From assembly GCF_000314735.2 (NCBI RefSeq), contig NZ_KB375270.1, positions 930,001-994,000 of the forward strand: a stretch of DNA of 64,000 nt. Direction: 5' to 3'. Under the pieces are notes generated by a model. The model did no database searches. It had not been told where the DNA came from and saw only the letters and a program-made list of their open reading frames with translations. Origin of the DNA: Afipia felis ATCC 53690 (lineage in GTDB: Bacteria > Pseudomonadota > Alphaproteobacteria > Rhizobiales > Xanthobacteraceae). Below are positions 17,033 through 26,357 of this stretch, piece by piece. The position numbers were made by a program, and so were the translations under genes. The first letter of the stretch is position 1, and the number at the start of each line of letters is the position of its first letter.

Positions 17033-17308
17033 TTATCGTTCCGCCCTACCGACCACCGCCATCAACTCCGCAATCTTGCGGCGCTGATCTGCTTTGTCGC
17101 CACTCGCGATCGCATGCTCGACGCAATGGGCGACATGATCCTTCAACACCTCTTCCTCAACACGGCGCAGAGCGGCACGAACGGCGGATATCTGCGTTAC
17201 GATATCGATGCAGTACCGGTTTTCATCCACCATCTTGGCGAGGCCGCGCACCTGCCCTTCAATTCGGCTGAGGCGTTTCTGGCACGAAGTCTTGATGTCT
17301 TTGCGCAT
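17033..17308 (-). CDS. csoR: CsoR/RcnR-family metal-sensing repressor
   Basis: A 91-residue all-helical repressor of the CsoR/RcnR/FrmR family: KTSCQKRLSRIEGQVRGLAK then ENRYCIDIVTQISAVRAAL and HVAHCVEHAI. The Cys of YCID and the His and Cys of HVAHC (spaced H-x3-C) match the CsoR copper site. Copper binding would release DNA. The ATG at 17308 has AGGAC upstream and gives the family's normal length; an upstream start at 17350 would extend over the operator. It is divergent from the copper ATPase, with the palindrome between them. Confidence 0.9.
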   Translation of the reverse strand: MRKDIKTSCQKRLSRIEGQVRGLAKMVDENRYCIDIVTQISAVRAALRRVEEEVLKDHVAHCVEHAIASGDKADQRRKIAELMAVVGRAER

Positions 17309-17317
17309 TCGTCCTAT

Positions 17318-17334
17318 ATACCCCCATAGGGTAT
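17318..17334. promoter_or_regulatory. CsoR-like operator 1
   Basis: A perfect inverted repeat ATACCC-N5-GGGTAT between the divergent csoR-like gene (ATG 17308) and the copper ATPase (ATG 17362). Its position fits control of both genes. Design and context match CsoR operators; a second copy of the design is at 16412-16428. Confidence 0.75.
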
Positions 17335-17361
17335 GAGTTGCAAGTCCCACAGGAGACTTAG

Positions 17362-19809
17362 ATGTCCAATCCGGAAAAGGCTAATTCCAAGGGCGAATGC
17401 GGCTGCTCCTCGAAGGCAAGCGCGGCCCCGGGCCCCGACGAAACCAAAGCAGCTTGCTGCGGTGGCGGCCATGATCACGACGCTCATGAGCATCACCACC
17501 ATCCCGTTTCGGGAGACGGAAAGGTCATGGATCCAGTTTGCGGGATGACCGTCGATCCGACGACGAGCAAGCACCGATTCGATTACCAAGGTCACATTTA
17601 CCATTTCTGTTCGGCCGGCTGTCGCACGAAGTTCGCCGCCGCCCCCGAAACGTATCTCGATAAGTCCAAGGCCGCACCGAAAGAGCCTGTTCCGGAAGGC
17701 ACGGTCTACACGTGCCCGATGCATCCCGAGATCCGGCAGATCGGACCCGGCAGCTGCCCGATCTGCGGCATGGCTCTGGAGCCCGAAGTGGCAACTCTGG
17801 ACGCCGCACCGAATCCCGAGTTAGCGGACATGACCCGGCGGTTCTGGATAGGCTTGGTGTTCGCCCTGCCTGCAGTCATCCTTGAGATGGGCGGGCATTT
17901 GGTCGGCGGCCACGGCTGGGTCGACCAAACATTGTCAAACTGGATACAACTCGTCTCGGCGACACCGGTCGTGATCTGGGCGGGTTGGCCGTTCTTCGTG
18001 CGCGGCTGGCAGTCACTGCTGACCCGCAACCTCAACATGTTCACCCTGATCGCGATGGGGACTGGGGTCGCTTACGTCTACAGCGTCGTCGCCACGGTCG
18101 CCCCGCAGATTTTTCCACTCGCGTTTCGCGGACACGATGGTGCCGTTGCCGTCTATTTCGAAGCGGCGGCAGTGATCACCGTTCTGGTGTTGCTGGGCCA
18201 GGTGCTCGAATTGCGTGCCCGCGAGGCAACGTCGGGCGCGATCAAGGCTCTGCTCGACCTCGCCCCGAAGACGGCGCGCCTCGTTGCGGAGGACGGCACC
18301 GATCATGAAGTCCCGCTCGACGGCCTGAACGTCGGCGATCGGCTGCGTGTCCGTCCCGGTGAAAAGGTACCGGTCGACGGCATTATTCTTGAGGGGCGCT
18401 CATCGCTCGATGAATCCCTGGTGACCGGAGAATCCATGCCCGTCACCAAAGAGACCGACGCTAAGGTCATCGCAGGCACCCTGAATCAATCTGGAAGCTT
18501 CGTGATGCGGGCCGAGAAGGTCGGGCGCGATACTATGTTGTCCCAGATCGTGCAGATGGTGGCGCAGGCGCAGCGCTCGCGCGCGCCGATTCAGCGGCTG
18601 GCTGATCAAGTTGCCGGATGGTTCGTTCCAACAGTCATCGTCGCAGCGCTTGTCGCCTTCGCCGCCTGGTGGATTTTCGGGCCTGAACCCCGCCTGGCGT
18701 TCGGTCTCGTCGCGGCTGTCAGCGTTCTGATCATCGCCTGTCCGTGCGCCCTCGGGCTGGCGACCCCGATGTCGATCATGGTTGGCGTCGGGCGTGGCGC
18801 CCATGCTGGCGTGTTGATCAAGAACGCCGAAGCGCTGGAGCGTCTCGAGAAGGTTGACACCCTGGTGGTCGATAAAACGGGCACGCTCACCGAAGGCAAG
18901 CCAAAGGTCGTCTCCATCGTTTCCGCCGCGGGATTTCAAGAAGATGAACTCCTGCGATTGGCGGCCAGTGTCGAACGTTCCAGCGAGCATCCGCTGGCCG
19001 ATGCCGTTGTACGGGCAGCGAAAGAGCGGAATCTGACATTGATCAATGTGGAGGAATTCGACTCGCCGACAGGCAAAGGCGTCACCGGCAGGGTGGATGG
19101 CAAATCTGTCTTGCTGGGCAATGCGGCCTATTTGAAATCGTTAGGTATCGAGACACAAACGTTGGAGCCACAAGCCGAAATCCTGCGCGGTGAAGGTGCA
19201 ACCGTGATCAATATCGCACTCGATGGACAGTTGGCGGGCCTCTTTGCAATCGCCGATCCAGTGAAGCAATCGACGCCCGATGCCTTGAAGGCGCTGGCGG
19301 CTGAAGGCATCAAGGTTATTATGCTGACCGGCGACAATAGAACGACGGCAAATGCGGTCGCAAAACGACTCGGCATCCCCGATGTGGAGGCAGAAGTGCT
19401 GCCGGATCAGAAGAGTACAGTCGTTAGCAATCTGCAGAAGTCGGGTCGCATTGTCGCAATGGCCGGCGATGGTGTAAATGATGCCCCTGCCCTTGCTGCA
19501 GCCGAAGTCGGCATCGCGATGGGCACCGGCACCGACGTCGCGATGGAAAGCGCGGGAGTAACCCTTCTTAAGGGCGACTTGATGGGAATCGTTCGCGCTC
19601 GCCGTCTCTCCGAAGCGACGATGAGCAACATCCGGCAGAATCTGTTCTTCGCGTTCATCTACAACGCTGCCGGAATTCCGATCGCAGCCGGCGTCCTCTA
19701 TCCGACGTTCGGATTGCTGCTGTCCCCCATTATTGCCGCGGCGGCGATGGCGCTATCTTCAGTCAGCGTCGTGGGCAACGCGCTCCGATTGAAGACTGTG
19801 AAATTGTGA
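17362..19809 (+). CDS. copA: Cu(+)-exporting P1B-type ATPase with YHS domain
   Basis: An 815-residue inner-membrane copper pump. The N-terminus is Cys/His-rich ([25 protein letters not shown]), followed by a YHS domain ([10 protein letters not shown] ... [11 protein letters not shown]) and a heavy-metal-binding module ([20 protein letters not shown]). The core has the metal-path CPC (460-462), the phosphorylated Asp of DKTGTLTEG (Asp504), TGES and [10 protein letters not shown]. The last helix has [15 protein letters not shown], the P1B-1 Cu(+) pattern. There is no classical CxxC HMA domain. AGGAGACTTAG precedes the ATG, with the CsoR-like operator just upstream. It exports Cu(+) to the periplasm, where the oxidase and Cus proteins act. 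Confidence 0.96.
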   Translation: MSNPEKANSKGECGCSSKASAAPGPDETKAACCGGGHDHDAHEHHHHPVSGDGKVMDPVCGMTVDPTTSKHRFDYQGHIYHFCSAGCRTKFAAAPETYLDKSKAAPKEPVPEGTVYTCPMHPEIRQIGPGSCPICGMALEPEVATLDAAPNPELADMTRRFWIGLVFALPAVILEMGGHLVGGHGWVDQTLSNWIQLVSATPVVIWAGWPFFVRGWQSLLTRNLNMFTLIAMGTGVAYVYSVVATVAPQIFPLAFRGHDGAVAVYFEAAAVITVLVLLGQVLELRAREATSGAIKALLDLAPKTARLVAEDGTDHEVPLDGLNVGDRLRVRPGEKVPVDGIILEGRSSLDESLVTGESMPVTKETDAKVIAGTLNQSGSFVMRAEKVGRDTMLSQIVQMVAQAQRSRAPIQRLADQVAGWFVPTVIVAALVAFAAWWIFGPEPRLAFGLVAAVSVLIIACPCALGLATPMSIMVGVGRGAHAGVLIKNAEALERLEKVDTLVVDKTGTLTEGKPKVVSIVSAAGFQEDELLRLAASVERSSEHPLADAVVRAAKERNLTLINVEEFDSPTGKGVTGRVDGKSVLLGNAAYLKSLGIETQTLEPQAEILRGEGATVINIALDGQLAGLFAIADPVKQSTPDALKALAAEGIKVIMLTGDNRTTANAVAKRLGIPDVEAEVLPDQKSTVVSNLQKSGRIVAMAGDGVNDAPALAAAEVGIAMGTGTDVAMESAGVTLLKGDLMGIVRARRLSEATMSNIRQNLFFAFIYNAAGIPIAAGVLYPTFGLLLSPIIAAAAMALSSVSVVGNALRLKTVKL

Positions 19810-19851
19810 GTTCTCGGACAAGTCTTCGACGCAGGACCATGGAGACAGTCG

Positions 19852-20733
19852 ATGGGCGCGGAACAATCTACATCCGACCGGGCGACCAACGTGCCGCCGG
19901 CCCAGTATCTTGATGCAAGGCACGCCATCGAGGCGATGGCGATGTCTAGCGGACGGCGGATGCTGGATGCACCATTCACTCATGTCTGCGTAATGGCGGC
20001 ATATGCTGGCGCACTGATCGCCCTGGGAGCGCTGTTCTCGGTGCTTCTCTCCGCAGGGGTGGAGACGCAAGGCCCGCGGCGACTGCTTGAGGGCCTCGGG
20101 TTTAGCGCCGGATTCTTTTTCGTGATTCAGTCGCAAGCTGCACTGTTCACGGAAATCAACGTCGTCATGCCCGTGACCTTACTTCACTATTCCAAGGGAG
20201 CCCTCCTGGCGAAAGCGGGACGATTCTGGGTATTGGCATTTGTCGCCAATCTGGTCGGCGCGCTGGCAATTGGTTATCTCGTGCCGACAGTGCAGTCCTA
20301 CCCGCCCGAAATGGCTTCGCGGCTGGCGGAAATTGTCTCGACCAAAATGGCGTATCGCGAAATCGGCGGTATCAATGGATGGATTCAGGCCGTCCTATCC
20401 GGGATGCTCGCAAACTGGCTCGTGGGCTTAGCAGCCTTCTTCGCCACCATGGGGCGTACGATCATCGACAAGTTCGTCCCCGTGTTCCTCGCTGTGTCGC
20501 TATTCGTCGCTGCGGGATTTCAACACAGCCCGGCAAACATGGCGTATTTTTCGCTCGCTGCCGGGGCGGGAATGGGCCCCGGATGGATCGCGGCATTAGG
20601 TTGGAGCATCCTTCCTGCCGCCCTCGGAAATCTCCTCGGCGGAATTGTACTCGTCACCGTGCCGTTATGGATATCCTTCGGCTCCAAGCACAGCTCCATG
20701 ATCGAAGACGATACATCTGGCGCGGGCCCTTGA
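19852..20733 (+). CDS. Formate/nitrite transporter-family channel
   Basis: A 293-residue protein of the FNT family with about six membrane helices: FTHVCVMAAYAGALIALGAL, QSQAALFTEINVVMPVTLLH, QAVLSGMLANWLVGLAAFFA, and FQHSPANMAYFSLAAG. The NWLVGLA and FxHSxANM motifs are hallmarks of FocA/NirC channels. The exported anion (formate, nitrite, hydrosulfide or other) cannot be told. It starts 42 bases after the copper ATPase, likely in the same transcript. A link to copper resistance is not obvious. Confidence 0.88.
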   Translation: MGAEQSTSDRATNVPPAQYLDARHAIEAMAMSSGRRMLDAPFTHVCVMAAYAGALIALGALFSVLLSAGVETQGPRRLLEGLGFSAGFFFVIQSQAALFTEINVVMPVTLLHYSKGALLAKAGRFWVLAFVANLVGALAIGYLVPTVQSYPPEMASRLAEIVSTKMAYREIGGINGWIQAVLSGMLANWLVGLAAFFATMGRTIIDKFVPVFLAVSLFVAAGFQHSPANMAYFSLAAGAGMGPGWIAALGWSILPAALGNLLGGIVLVTVPLWISFGSKHSSMIEDDTSGAGP

Positions 20734-20873
20734 GCCGCTGAATTCTCCTTGGCTCGTTGGACTGGGATATCCCGTGTCGGCAGCCAACCCACCGTCAGTC
20801 GTACGATGACAACGACTCAGGGCTCCACGTCGGGATCAGCAGTGGTGAAAGTGCCCTAAATCAGGAGGTCGCG

Positions 20874-22289
20874 ATGCCCGAACCAGAACGATACGACGTA
20901 GTTGTCATCGGTAGTGGCGAGGGCGGCAAGTACCTCGCATGGCACTTGGCCCAGGCTGGCAAGCGGACGGCGGTGGTCGAACGTCGCTGGATCGGTGGCT
21001 CCTGCCCCAACATCAATTGTCTCCCCAGCAAGAACGAAATCTGGAGTGCCGACGTCGCCAAAATCGCCGCCAGCGCAGGAGAGTTCGGCGTCAGAACCGG
21101 TCCAATATCGGTCGATATGGCGAAGGTCCTGCAGCGCAAGCGAGCCATGGTCGACGGCCTCGTTGCTTTTCACCTGGAGCGGTATGAAGCAAGCGGCGCT
21201 GAGCTCATCATGGGGAGCGCGCGTATCGTTGCACCGAAGACCGTCGAAATTTCTCTAAACGATGGCGGGACGCGGCGGCTTATCGCCGACAAGCTTTTCC
21301 TCAACCTCGGAACGCACGCCAGCATTCCAGGAGTGCCTGGCTTGGCCGAGTCTCAACCGCTCACGAACATCGAGGCCCTCGATCTCGACCGAATTCCGGA
21401 TCGTCTCATCGTTCTCGGCGGCGGATACGTCGGACTCGAGCTCGCGCAGGCATACCGCCGCTTCGGCAGCCGCGTCACTATTGTTGAGCATGGTCCAAGA
21501 CTGGCGGGCCGCGAAGACCCGGAGGTCTCCGAGGAAATCCGGGGCATCCTGGAGGCGGAAGGAATAGAGGTGCTGCTGTCCACTAAGGTCGAGCAGGTAG
21601 AAGGGCAGTCCGGCGAACACGTGCGCGCTCGGGTAGTCGCTTCTGATAGCCAAAGGACTCTCGATGCTTCCGACATCCTGATCGCAGCCGGCCGAACACC
21701 CAACACGCGGGGAATCGGTCTTGAAGAGACTGGCATTAAACTGACCGATCGGGGTTACATCCGTGTCAATGAACGCCTTGAGACCACAGCGCCCGATACG
21801 TGGGCGATTGGCGAATGCGCCGGGAGTCCGCAGTTCACCCACGTCTCCCTCGACGACTTCCGCGTCATCCGAGATAACTTGGGCGGCGAAAACCGGACGA
21901 CCGAGGGCAGGCTCGTGCCCTACTGCATGTTCATCGACCCGCCCCTCGCCCGAATAGGGATGAGCGAGCGCGAAGCGCGCGACAATGACGTAAAAGTGCG
22001 CGTGGCGAAACTACCAATGCGGGCAGTATTGCGAACCAGGACGACGTCGGAAACGATCGGGTTCATGAAGGCTCTTGTCGATGATGATGACCGCATCGTC
22101 GGCTTCGCCATGATCGGCGCGGACGCCGGCGAAGTGATGGCAGCCGTCCAGATCGCGATGATAGCAGACCTTCCCTACACGAGCCTCCGAGACGCCATTC
22201 TCACGCATCCGACAATGGCAGAGGGCTTGAACGCATTGTTCGGCAACGTCCCGGACAGATTAATCCAACGAGGCGCAGTGGTCGTTTAA
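20874..22289 (+). CDS. Mercuric-reductase-like FAD disulfide oxidoreductase
   Basis: A 471-residue class I pyridine-nucleotide disulfide oxidoreductase. FAD binding is by VVVIGSGEGGKYLAWHLAQA; the redox-active pair is GGSCPNINCLPSKN (Cys44 and Cys49); the NAD(P) site is LIVLGGGYVGLELAQAYRRF. The C-terminal HPTMAEGLNALF carries the catalytic His-Glu pair. The ATG at 20874 follows AGGAGGTCGCG, which decides it over an upstream ATG. It lacks the N-terminal metal-binding domain and the C-terminal Cys pair of MerA, so it is not a true mercuric reductase. It may be a related metal- or thiol-stress reductase; the substrate is unknown. Confidence 0.85.
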   Translation: MPEPERYDVVVIGSGEGGKYLAWHLAQAGKRTAVVERRWIGGSCPNINCLPSKNEIWSADVAKIAASAGEFGVRTGPISVDMAKVLQRKRAMVDGLVAFHLERYEASGAELIMGSARIVAPKTVEISLNDGGTRRLIADKLFLNLGTHASIPGVPGLAESQPLTNIEALDLDRIPDRLIVLGGGYVGLELAQAYRRFGSRVTIVEHGPRLAGREDPEVSEEIRGILEAEGIEVLLSTKVEQVEGQSGEHVRARVVASDSQRTLDASDILIAAGRTPNTRGIGLEETGIKLTDRGYIRVNERLETTAPDTWAIGECAGSPQFTHVSLDDFRVIRDNLGGENRTTEGRLVPYCMFIDPPLARIGMSEREARDNDVKVRVAKLPMRAVLRTRTTSETIGFMKALVDDDDRIVGFAMIGADAGEVMAAVQIAMIADLPYTSLRDAILTHPTMAEGLNALFGNVPDRLIQRGAVVV

Positions 22290-22409
22290 ACCTCAAATTC
22301 CGAGTCGTGCAGCGCAGATGCATAGGTGTGAAGCCTTCAATCTTCTGCTCTCTTCTGCATTTCTATTCAACAATGGTGCATTATTCTGCAGGGATTTGCA
22401 GAAGTCGAA

Positions 22410-23000
22410 GTGTGTCCCTATATGAAGGACAATGTCACAGGGGTTGTCTGGGTGCTGACAAACAAGCAGATCGAAGCTGGTGCCAAGGCGATTGCCGAGG
22501 ACATGATGCTGCCCGGCGGCGGTCGAAAGAAGCTGGCGCGGGTTGTTAACGACCATCTTGACTGGTTCGATGCGGTGGAAGCCCGCGGTTTGACGTGGGG
22601 CGACATGTCGCGGCTGCTGCTTGCCGCTGGCGCCCACGGCAGTGACGGCCGCGCAATTCCGATCGGGACACTGTCGTCAACCGTATGGCGCAAGCGGTCA
22701 GATGCCACGTCGCCGGCCTCCCGGGCGTCCACCAAAACTCACGCAACCGGTTGGGCCTCCCCTCGGATCGGCCAAGCAGAGCGTACCCGCGTCATTCCGA
22801 ACAAACCGCCGAGCCGCGCCGGCGACCAGAATTCTGTGGCACGAACCAAAAGCAAGTACGCCTCAAAGGCGAAGCAGCCAGCCATTCAACCAACAAAACC
22901 GGCATCTCGGACTGCGCCGAGCAATACGACAACCTCGAAAGCTCAGACGCTTGCCTTCATGAAACGAGCCGCATCGATCAGGCGTGGCCGGTCCGATTGA
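22410..23000 (+). CDS. Unknown protein with basic C-terminus
   Basis: A 196-residue protein not assigned to a family. Residues about 10-95 look folded (VWVLTNKQIEAGAKAIAEDM, RKKLARVVNDHLDWFDAVEA, LTWGDMSRLLLAAG), a helix-rich region that could bind DNA. The remaining half is low-complexity and basic, rich in Ser, Thr, Ala, Lys and Arg. The start is GTG 22410 or ATG 22422. It is the first gene of the mobile-element segment after the copper locus. A plasmid or element regulatory role is a guess from context. Confidence 0.6.
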   Translation: MCPYMKDNVTGVVWVLTNKQIEAGAKAIAEDMMLPGGGRKKLARVVNDHLDWFDAVEARGLTWGDMSRLLLAAGAHGSDGRAIPIGTLSSTVWRKRSDATSPASRASTKTHATGWASPRIGQAERTRVIPNKPPSRAGDQNSVARTKSKYASKAKQPAIQPTKPASRTAPSNTTTSKAQTLAFMKRAASIRRGRSD

Positions 23001-23103
23001 AAACGGTCACTCCGTCGAAGTTCGCCAAATTTAATTTCCGGTAGTCCAGCTGGTGCACGGCGGGGGGCACACATAGCCGGCAATACTGTCAAGGCAGTGT
23101 TGT

Positions 23104-23337
23104 TTAGCGCGCCGTCCGATCAAAGAGGACGGCCAGGTCGACCCCAAGCGCGGATGCCAGGCGGTCCAGCGATTCCAGCGTGGGATTTGCGGTCCCGACC
23201 TCGATCGCGCTGATGAGCGCCTGCCGCAAATCCGCCTCGGCCGCGACGTCATCCTGCGATAGCGCCCGTTCGAGCCTCAGCCGCCGCAGATTGCGGGCCA
23301 GAATCCGTTTGGCTGATAGAACTTCTCGCTTCGCCAT
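23104..23337 (-). CDS. XRE-family transcriptional regulator
   Basis: A 77-residue helix-turn-helix protein of the Cro/CI (XRE) type: ARNLRRLRLERALSQDDVAA, DLRQALISAIEVGTANPTL, ESLDRLASALGVDLAVLFDR. Nearly the whole protein is the DNA-binding domain. Its ATG is immediately preceded by a perfect 11-bp inverted repeat, a strong candidate for autoregulation; no good Shine-Dalgarno is present, because the repeat occupies that position. It may control maintenance or transfer genes of the element. Confidence 0.85.
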   Translation of the reverse strand: MAKREVLSAKRILARNLRRLRLERALSQDDVAAEADLRQALISAIEVGTANPTLESLDRLASALGVDLAVLFDRTAR

Positions 23338-23362
23338 TCATCAGGATGAACCATCCTGATGA
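23338..23362. promoter_or_regulatory. Palindromic operator upstream of xre
   Basis: An 11-bp perfect inverted repeat (TCATCAGGATG and CATCCTGATGA, spacer AAC) directly abuts the ATG of the XRE gene. It covers its translation-initiation region, so it could act as DNA operator or RNA hairpin. A separate perfect palindrome ACGCTATAGCGT lies at 23375-23386. Confidence 0.6.
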
Positions 23363-23393
23363 CAATTTCGCCACACGCTATAGCGTATAATAA

Positions 23394-23405
23394 ACGTTTT
23401 GACGT
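23394..23405 (-). promoter_or_regulatory. ACGTYAAARCGT-type site, copy 3
   Basis: On the leftward strand this reads ACGTCAAAACGT, one base different from the 26873-26884 site. It is 57-68 bases upstream of the XRE start. The rest of the 23363-23549 gap holds no gene. Confidence 0.35.
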
Positions 23406-23549
23406 ATAGGCGAATGACCGGTTCGGGTTCAAATGGTTTCCGATTGCAAGACATCAGCGCGCTGCTCCATAGCCTATGCGGCCCGAGTCCTCGTCGATCC
23501 GTCACGGACGATGGTGAGATCGGGGGTAGATTTGGCGCGTTGACGTGGC

Positions 23550-24464
23550 TCACCGGAGACCGGTGAGCCAATCGACTGCCTTTTGCGCGAGGGCTGCGGC
23601 GGCAAAGATCGCGCGCTTATCTGATTTGAGCACGGTCAGCCAACTGCCAAGGTAGGCCGCGTGGTCGGATCGCGGTTCGAGCGTGATGGAGAGGTCGGCA
23701 CAGAGAAATGCGGCACCTATCTCGGCGACGAGTTCTTCGCGCGCATATGCGTGGTCGCCAAAGCGCTTGCCAAGATCGCGGTCACAGCGATGCGGTGGCG
23801 AGGTCCAGTGGATCAGTTCATGCAGCACCGTCGCGTAATAGCCTTCGGCGGCGCTCGCCGTCGACGTATCGATGAATTGCGCATAGGGCGGCATTTCGAT
23901 GCGGTCGGCGGACGGAATATAGCAGGCGCGGTTGCCCCTGTGCACGATGGTCGCCCCGGTCGCGGCGATGAAGGCGTCGGCGAGCTCGATCCGAGTGGAC
24001 ACGGATTCTTTGATCGGGGACGGCTGAGCCGGTGTCGGCGCCGGCAGGCCATCGATCTGATCGGTGTTGAAGACAGTGTAGGCACGCAGCATGGGAATGC
24101 GCGTCACCGTCGCGTCGCCGGTCACAGCATCATCTTCGGCCCGTTCGATGGTCTTGGCATAGACCACGGTTGCGCCATGCTCGCCTTTGCGAACCTGCGC
24201 TCCGAGGGCTTGGGCCTGGCGGTAGGTCATCCATGTCGAGGACGAGTAGCCGTGCTCTATCGCCTCGGACCAGAGAATGAGAACATTGATGCCGCGATAG
24301 GGTGTGCCATCGCGGCGAAGCGGTCGGATTGAATCCGAGTCTTTGGACGTTGTGGTCCAGGGTTTGATCCACGAGCGGGTGCCCTGCTCCAGATCACGGA
24401 TGATGGTGTCGGTGACCCGCTGATAAATGTCGGCGCGCGGGTTCGCACTGAGATGCTTGCTCAT
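23550..24464 (-). CDS. ArdC-like antirestriction protein (zincin domain)
   Basis: A 304-residue protein. The N-terminal ArdC ssDNA-binding domain reads DIYQRVTDTIIRDLEQGTRS, IKPWTTTSK and YRGINVLILW, then WMTYRQAQALGAQVRKGEHG. The C-terminal metallopeptidase domain has the zinc motif HELIHWT and a downstream YAREELVAEIGAAFLC supplying the third ligand. ArdC-type proteins travel with conjugative DNA and protect incoming single strands or counter restriction. It is upstream of the XRE gene and downstream of a DUF736 gene on the same strand, a common order in alphaproteobacterial elements. Confidence 0.9.
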   Translation of the reverse strand: MSKHLSANPRADIYQRVTDTIIRDLEQGTRSWIKPWTTTSKDSDSIRPLRRDGTPYRGINVLILWSEAIEHGYSSSTWMTYRQAQALGAQVRKGEHGATVVYAKTIERAEDDAVTGDATVTRIPMLRAYTVFNTDQIDGLPAPTPAQPSPIKESVSTRIELADAFIAATGATIVHRGNRACYIPSADRIEMPPYAQFIDTSTASAAEGYYATVLHELIHWTSPPHRCDRDLGKRFGDHAYAREELVAEIGAAFLCADLSITLEPRSDHAAYLGSWLTVLKSDKRAIFAAAALAQKAVDWLTGLR

Positions 24465-24531
24465 CGGTGATGTCTTTCGATGTGAGGTGATGAGGACCGG
24501 CGCGGCCGGAAGCGACCGCGCCGGGTGCGGC

Positions 24532-24837
24532 TCAGTCGGCGCTGCGGCGCGACCAGATCAACTGGTGGCTCGCGTCTTCACCCTCGATCAGGTTGGCAAA
24601 GATCGGAGCGGCGAAGCTAGGATCATCAAGACGAACCGAGAGATACTCGCGGCCGTTCTGCGCGGTCTTTTTCCAGGCGGCGCCAAACTCGACGGCTCCG
24701 GCGAGGATGCGATAGTCGGGAGCCTTGTCGCTTTCCTTCTCGGTCGGGACGAACTTCGCTTTGACATTGAGGCTGAGCGTCTTGACCGCGCCCGCAAAGC
24801 CGTTGTCGCTCTTGGTGAATGTTCCGATGGTCGCCAT
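24532..24837 (-). CDS. DUF736 family protein
   Basis: A 101-residue DUF736 protein: [40 protein letters not shown] and [20 protein letters not shown]. The family is almost confined to alphaproteobacterial plasmids and integrative elements; its function is unknown. The ATG at 24837 has GGAGAGACGATC upstream and marks the start of homology; the longer in-frame extension is a low-complexity leader. It is 67 bases upstream of the ArdC-like gene and likely cotranscribed with it. Confidence 0.88.
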   Translation of the reverse strand: MATIGTFTKSDNGFAGAVKTLSLNVKAKFVPTEKESDKAPDYRILAGAVEFGAAWKKTAQNGREYLSVRLDDPSFAAPIFANLIEGEDASHQLIWSRRSAD

Positions 24838-25534
24838 GATCGTCTCTCCGTTTGCTGTCGGGCTCGCCTGATTGCGGCCTCGATGACGGTCCTTGCGCCG
24901 GGCGGCGATCGACCTGCACCGGAGGCCGGAGCGAAGCGGAGGACGGCGAACAGGACGGCTTTTTTGTCTTGCGCGAGGAGACACGCGTAGCGTGGCGGGG
25001 AAAAAAGCTGGACTCGCCGTTGCAGGGAAACGATCGGGGCCAAAAGGCCCTTTACCGCTCGGCGATACCGTCCATCGTCAGAGGCCCAACATCTGCGTGA
25101 CCGCATCAGGCAAACGGACGGCTGATCTCGGCTATCGATTTCACGACAACGGATTCTTTGCAGGCCGGTATTCGAAAGTGGAGACTCTCAAGCAACCCGA
25201 CCGAGCCGCAAGGGATCAAGGTCATGATGACTTTACCTCGCTGACAATGGCGGTGCGCCGCCGTGATGAACCCATGCAAAATGGACGGCCGGGAATTCAA
25301 CGTCTGGACGAGCTTGACCGCAACGATGCCACCGCGTCGTGGTGACAGCGCACATCACCCGAGCAGGTGACCCGCGGAATCTTGGCTGTCGCAGCGGCCC
25401 GCGGTTGTTTCGCCGTGCGGGACCGTCGTTCACTTTGACATGCACCCATCCGCGGCGATCATGAGCGCAACGCGAGATTCAGCCGGGCAGACGATTGCAT
25501 CTCAGCTATCGCCAGATCGGGCGGTTCTCGGACA
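24838..25534. other. Gene-poor stretch upstream of the DUF736 gene
   Basis: No convincing gene. It contains GC-rich leader-like sequence and a short hairpin GGGCC-AAAA-GGCCC followed by TTT at about 25038-25053. A 39-codon leftward frame (25106-25225) has GAGG eleven bases upstream of its ATG but nothing else in its favour. Confidence 0.4.
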
Positions 25535-25696
25535 CTATCGACCACATTGACAGAAAAGCTTTGGCTGCGACCGCAAGCTGACCACGATCGCGGCGGATCG
25601 ATAGGTACCGTCATCAAACGGTCGGTACCGTTCTAGCCGCAGAGCGGTCCCGCCGGATGGAGAGACTGCGGAGCGTGGATCATACGTCATAGGCAT
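25535..25696 (-). CDS. Possible small protein
   Basis: A 53-codon frame starting at ATG 25696 with GGAAGG five bases upstream. The product (MPMTYDPRSAVSPSGGTA, then ALRLERYRPFDDGTYRSAAI) matches no family I recognise. Support is only the ribosome site and the lack of a competing gene. Confidence 0.3.
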   Translation of the reverse strand: MPMTYDPRSAVSPSGGTALRLERYRPFDDGTYRSAAIVVSLRSQPKLFCQCGR

Positions 25697-25839
25697 GGCG
25701 GCCTTCCGTTGGCGTATTGAGTCACCCGACGGATTCCGCGCGTGGCATTGTTGCGGATCGGCCAATGTTGCCTGACCGGTGTCCACCTGGGTCTTGCTAT
25801 CACGCCACGGGCGTGAAGGATGAGCGAAAGTGCATTTCG

Positions 25840-26352
25840 CTACGGCTCCGTAACGCATGGCGCGGTGGCCGCACCGTCCGACATTCTTTGCGCGATCTCG
25901 TTCGCTTGCGGCTGCCGCGCATTGACCGATGCCACACGGCAGGCTCCGGACGGGGCAATTTTGAGGATCATCAATTCTTCAAATTCGTGATCGCGACCGT
26001 TCGCGTCGGTCACAAGCCGCCAGATGCGGAGGATCGCCGCATGAGGATGCCCTTCCCTGAGCCGCCACTCGAGCTTCTCACCGAATACCCGCCCAGCACC
26101 TCGCCATGACACCGCGTGCGATGACGCGCGCTGTGCATTCGGCCGCCAGATAGCAATGCCGGCGATGTTCCCCTCGTCCATATACTCGGCCACGTAACCA
26201 ACCGGACCGGGGCAGCGCCATTGATTGAACCCTTCGCGCGATCGATCGTCGCAAGACGGTCCGTGGGTGGGAGCATAGACGTATGTCTCCTGCGCAGCTT
26301 GCGCGACAAAGACATACGCTCCCAGCACACCGGCGACCAATCCTGCACGCAT
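25840..26352 (-). CDS. Exported protein of unknown function
   Basis: A 170-residue protein with a signal peptide (RAGLVAGVLGAYVFVAQAAQ) and a mature part with four cysteines (PSCDDRSREGF, RCPGPVGYVAEYMDEG, PSGACRVAS, APCVTEP) that may form two disulfides. A central WRLREGHPHAAILRIWRLV segment is followed by DANGRDHEFEEL. No family is recognised. Its ATG at 26352 lies just inside or after the stop of the upstream membrane-protein gene (26358), so the two are likely cotranscribed. Confidence 0.65.
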   Translation of the reverse strand: MRAGLVAGVLGAYVFVAQAAQETYVYAPTHGPSCDDRSREGFNQWRCPGPVGYVAEYMDEGNIAGIAIWRPNAQRASSHAVSWRGAGRVFGEKLEWRLREGHPHAAILRIWRLVTDANGRDHEFEELMILKIAPSGACRVASVNARQPQANEIAQRMSDGAATAPCVTEP

Positions 26353-26357
26353 AGACT

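Noticed and set aside
20874..22289. Calling the flavin oxidoreductase merA
   Set aside because: It lacks the N-terminal metal-binding domain and the C-terminal Cys pair needed by mercuric reductase, and no other mer genes are present.
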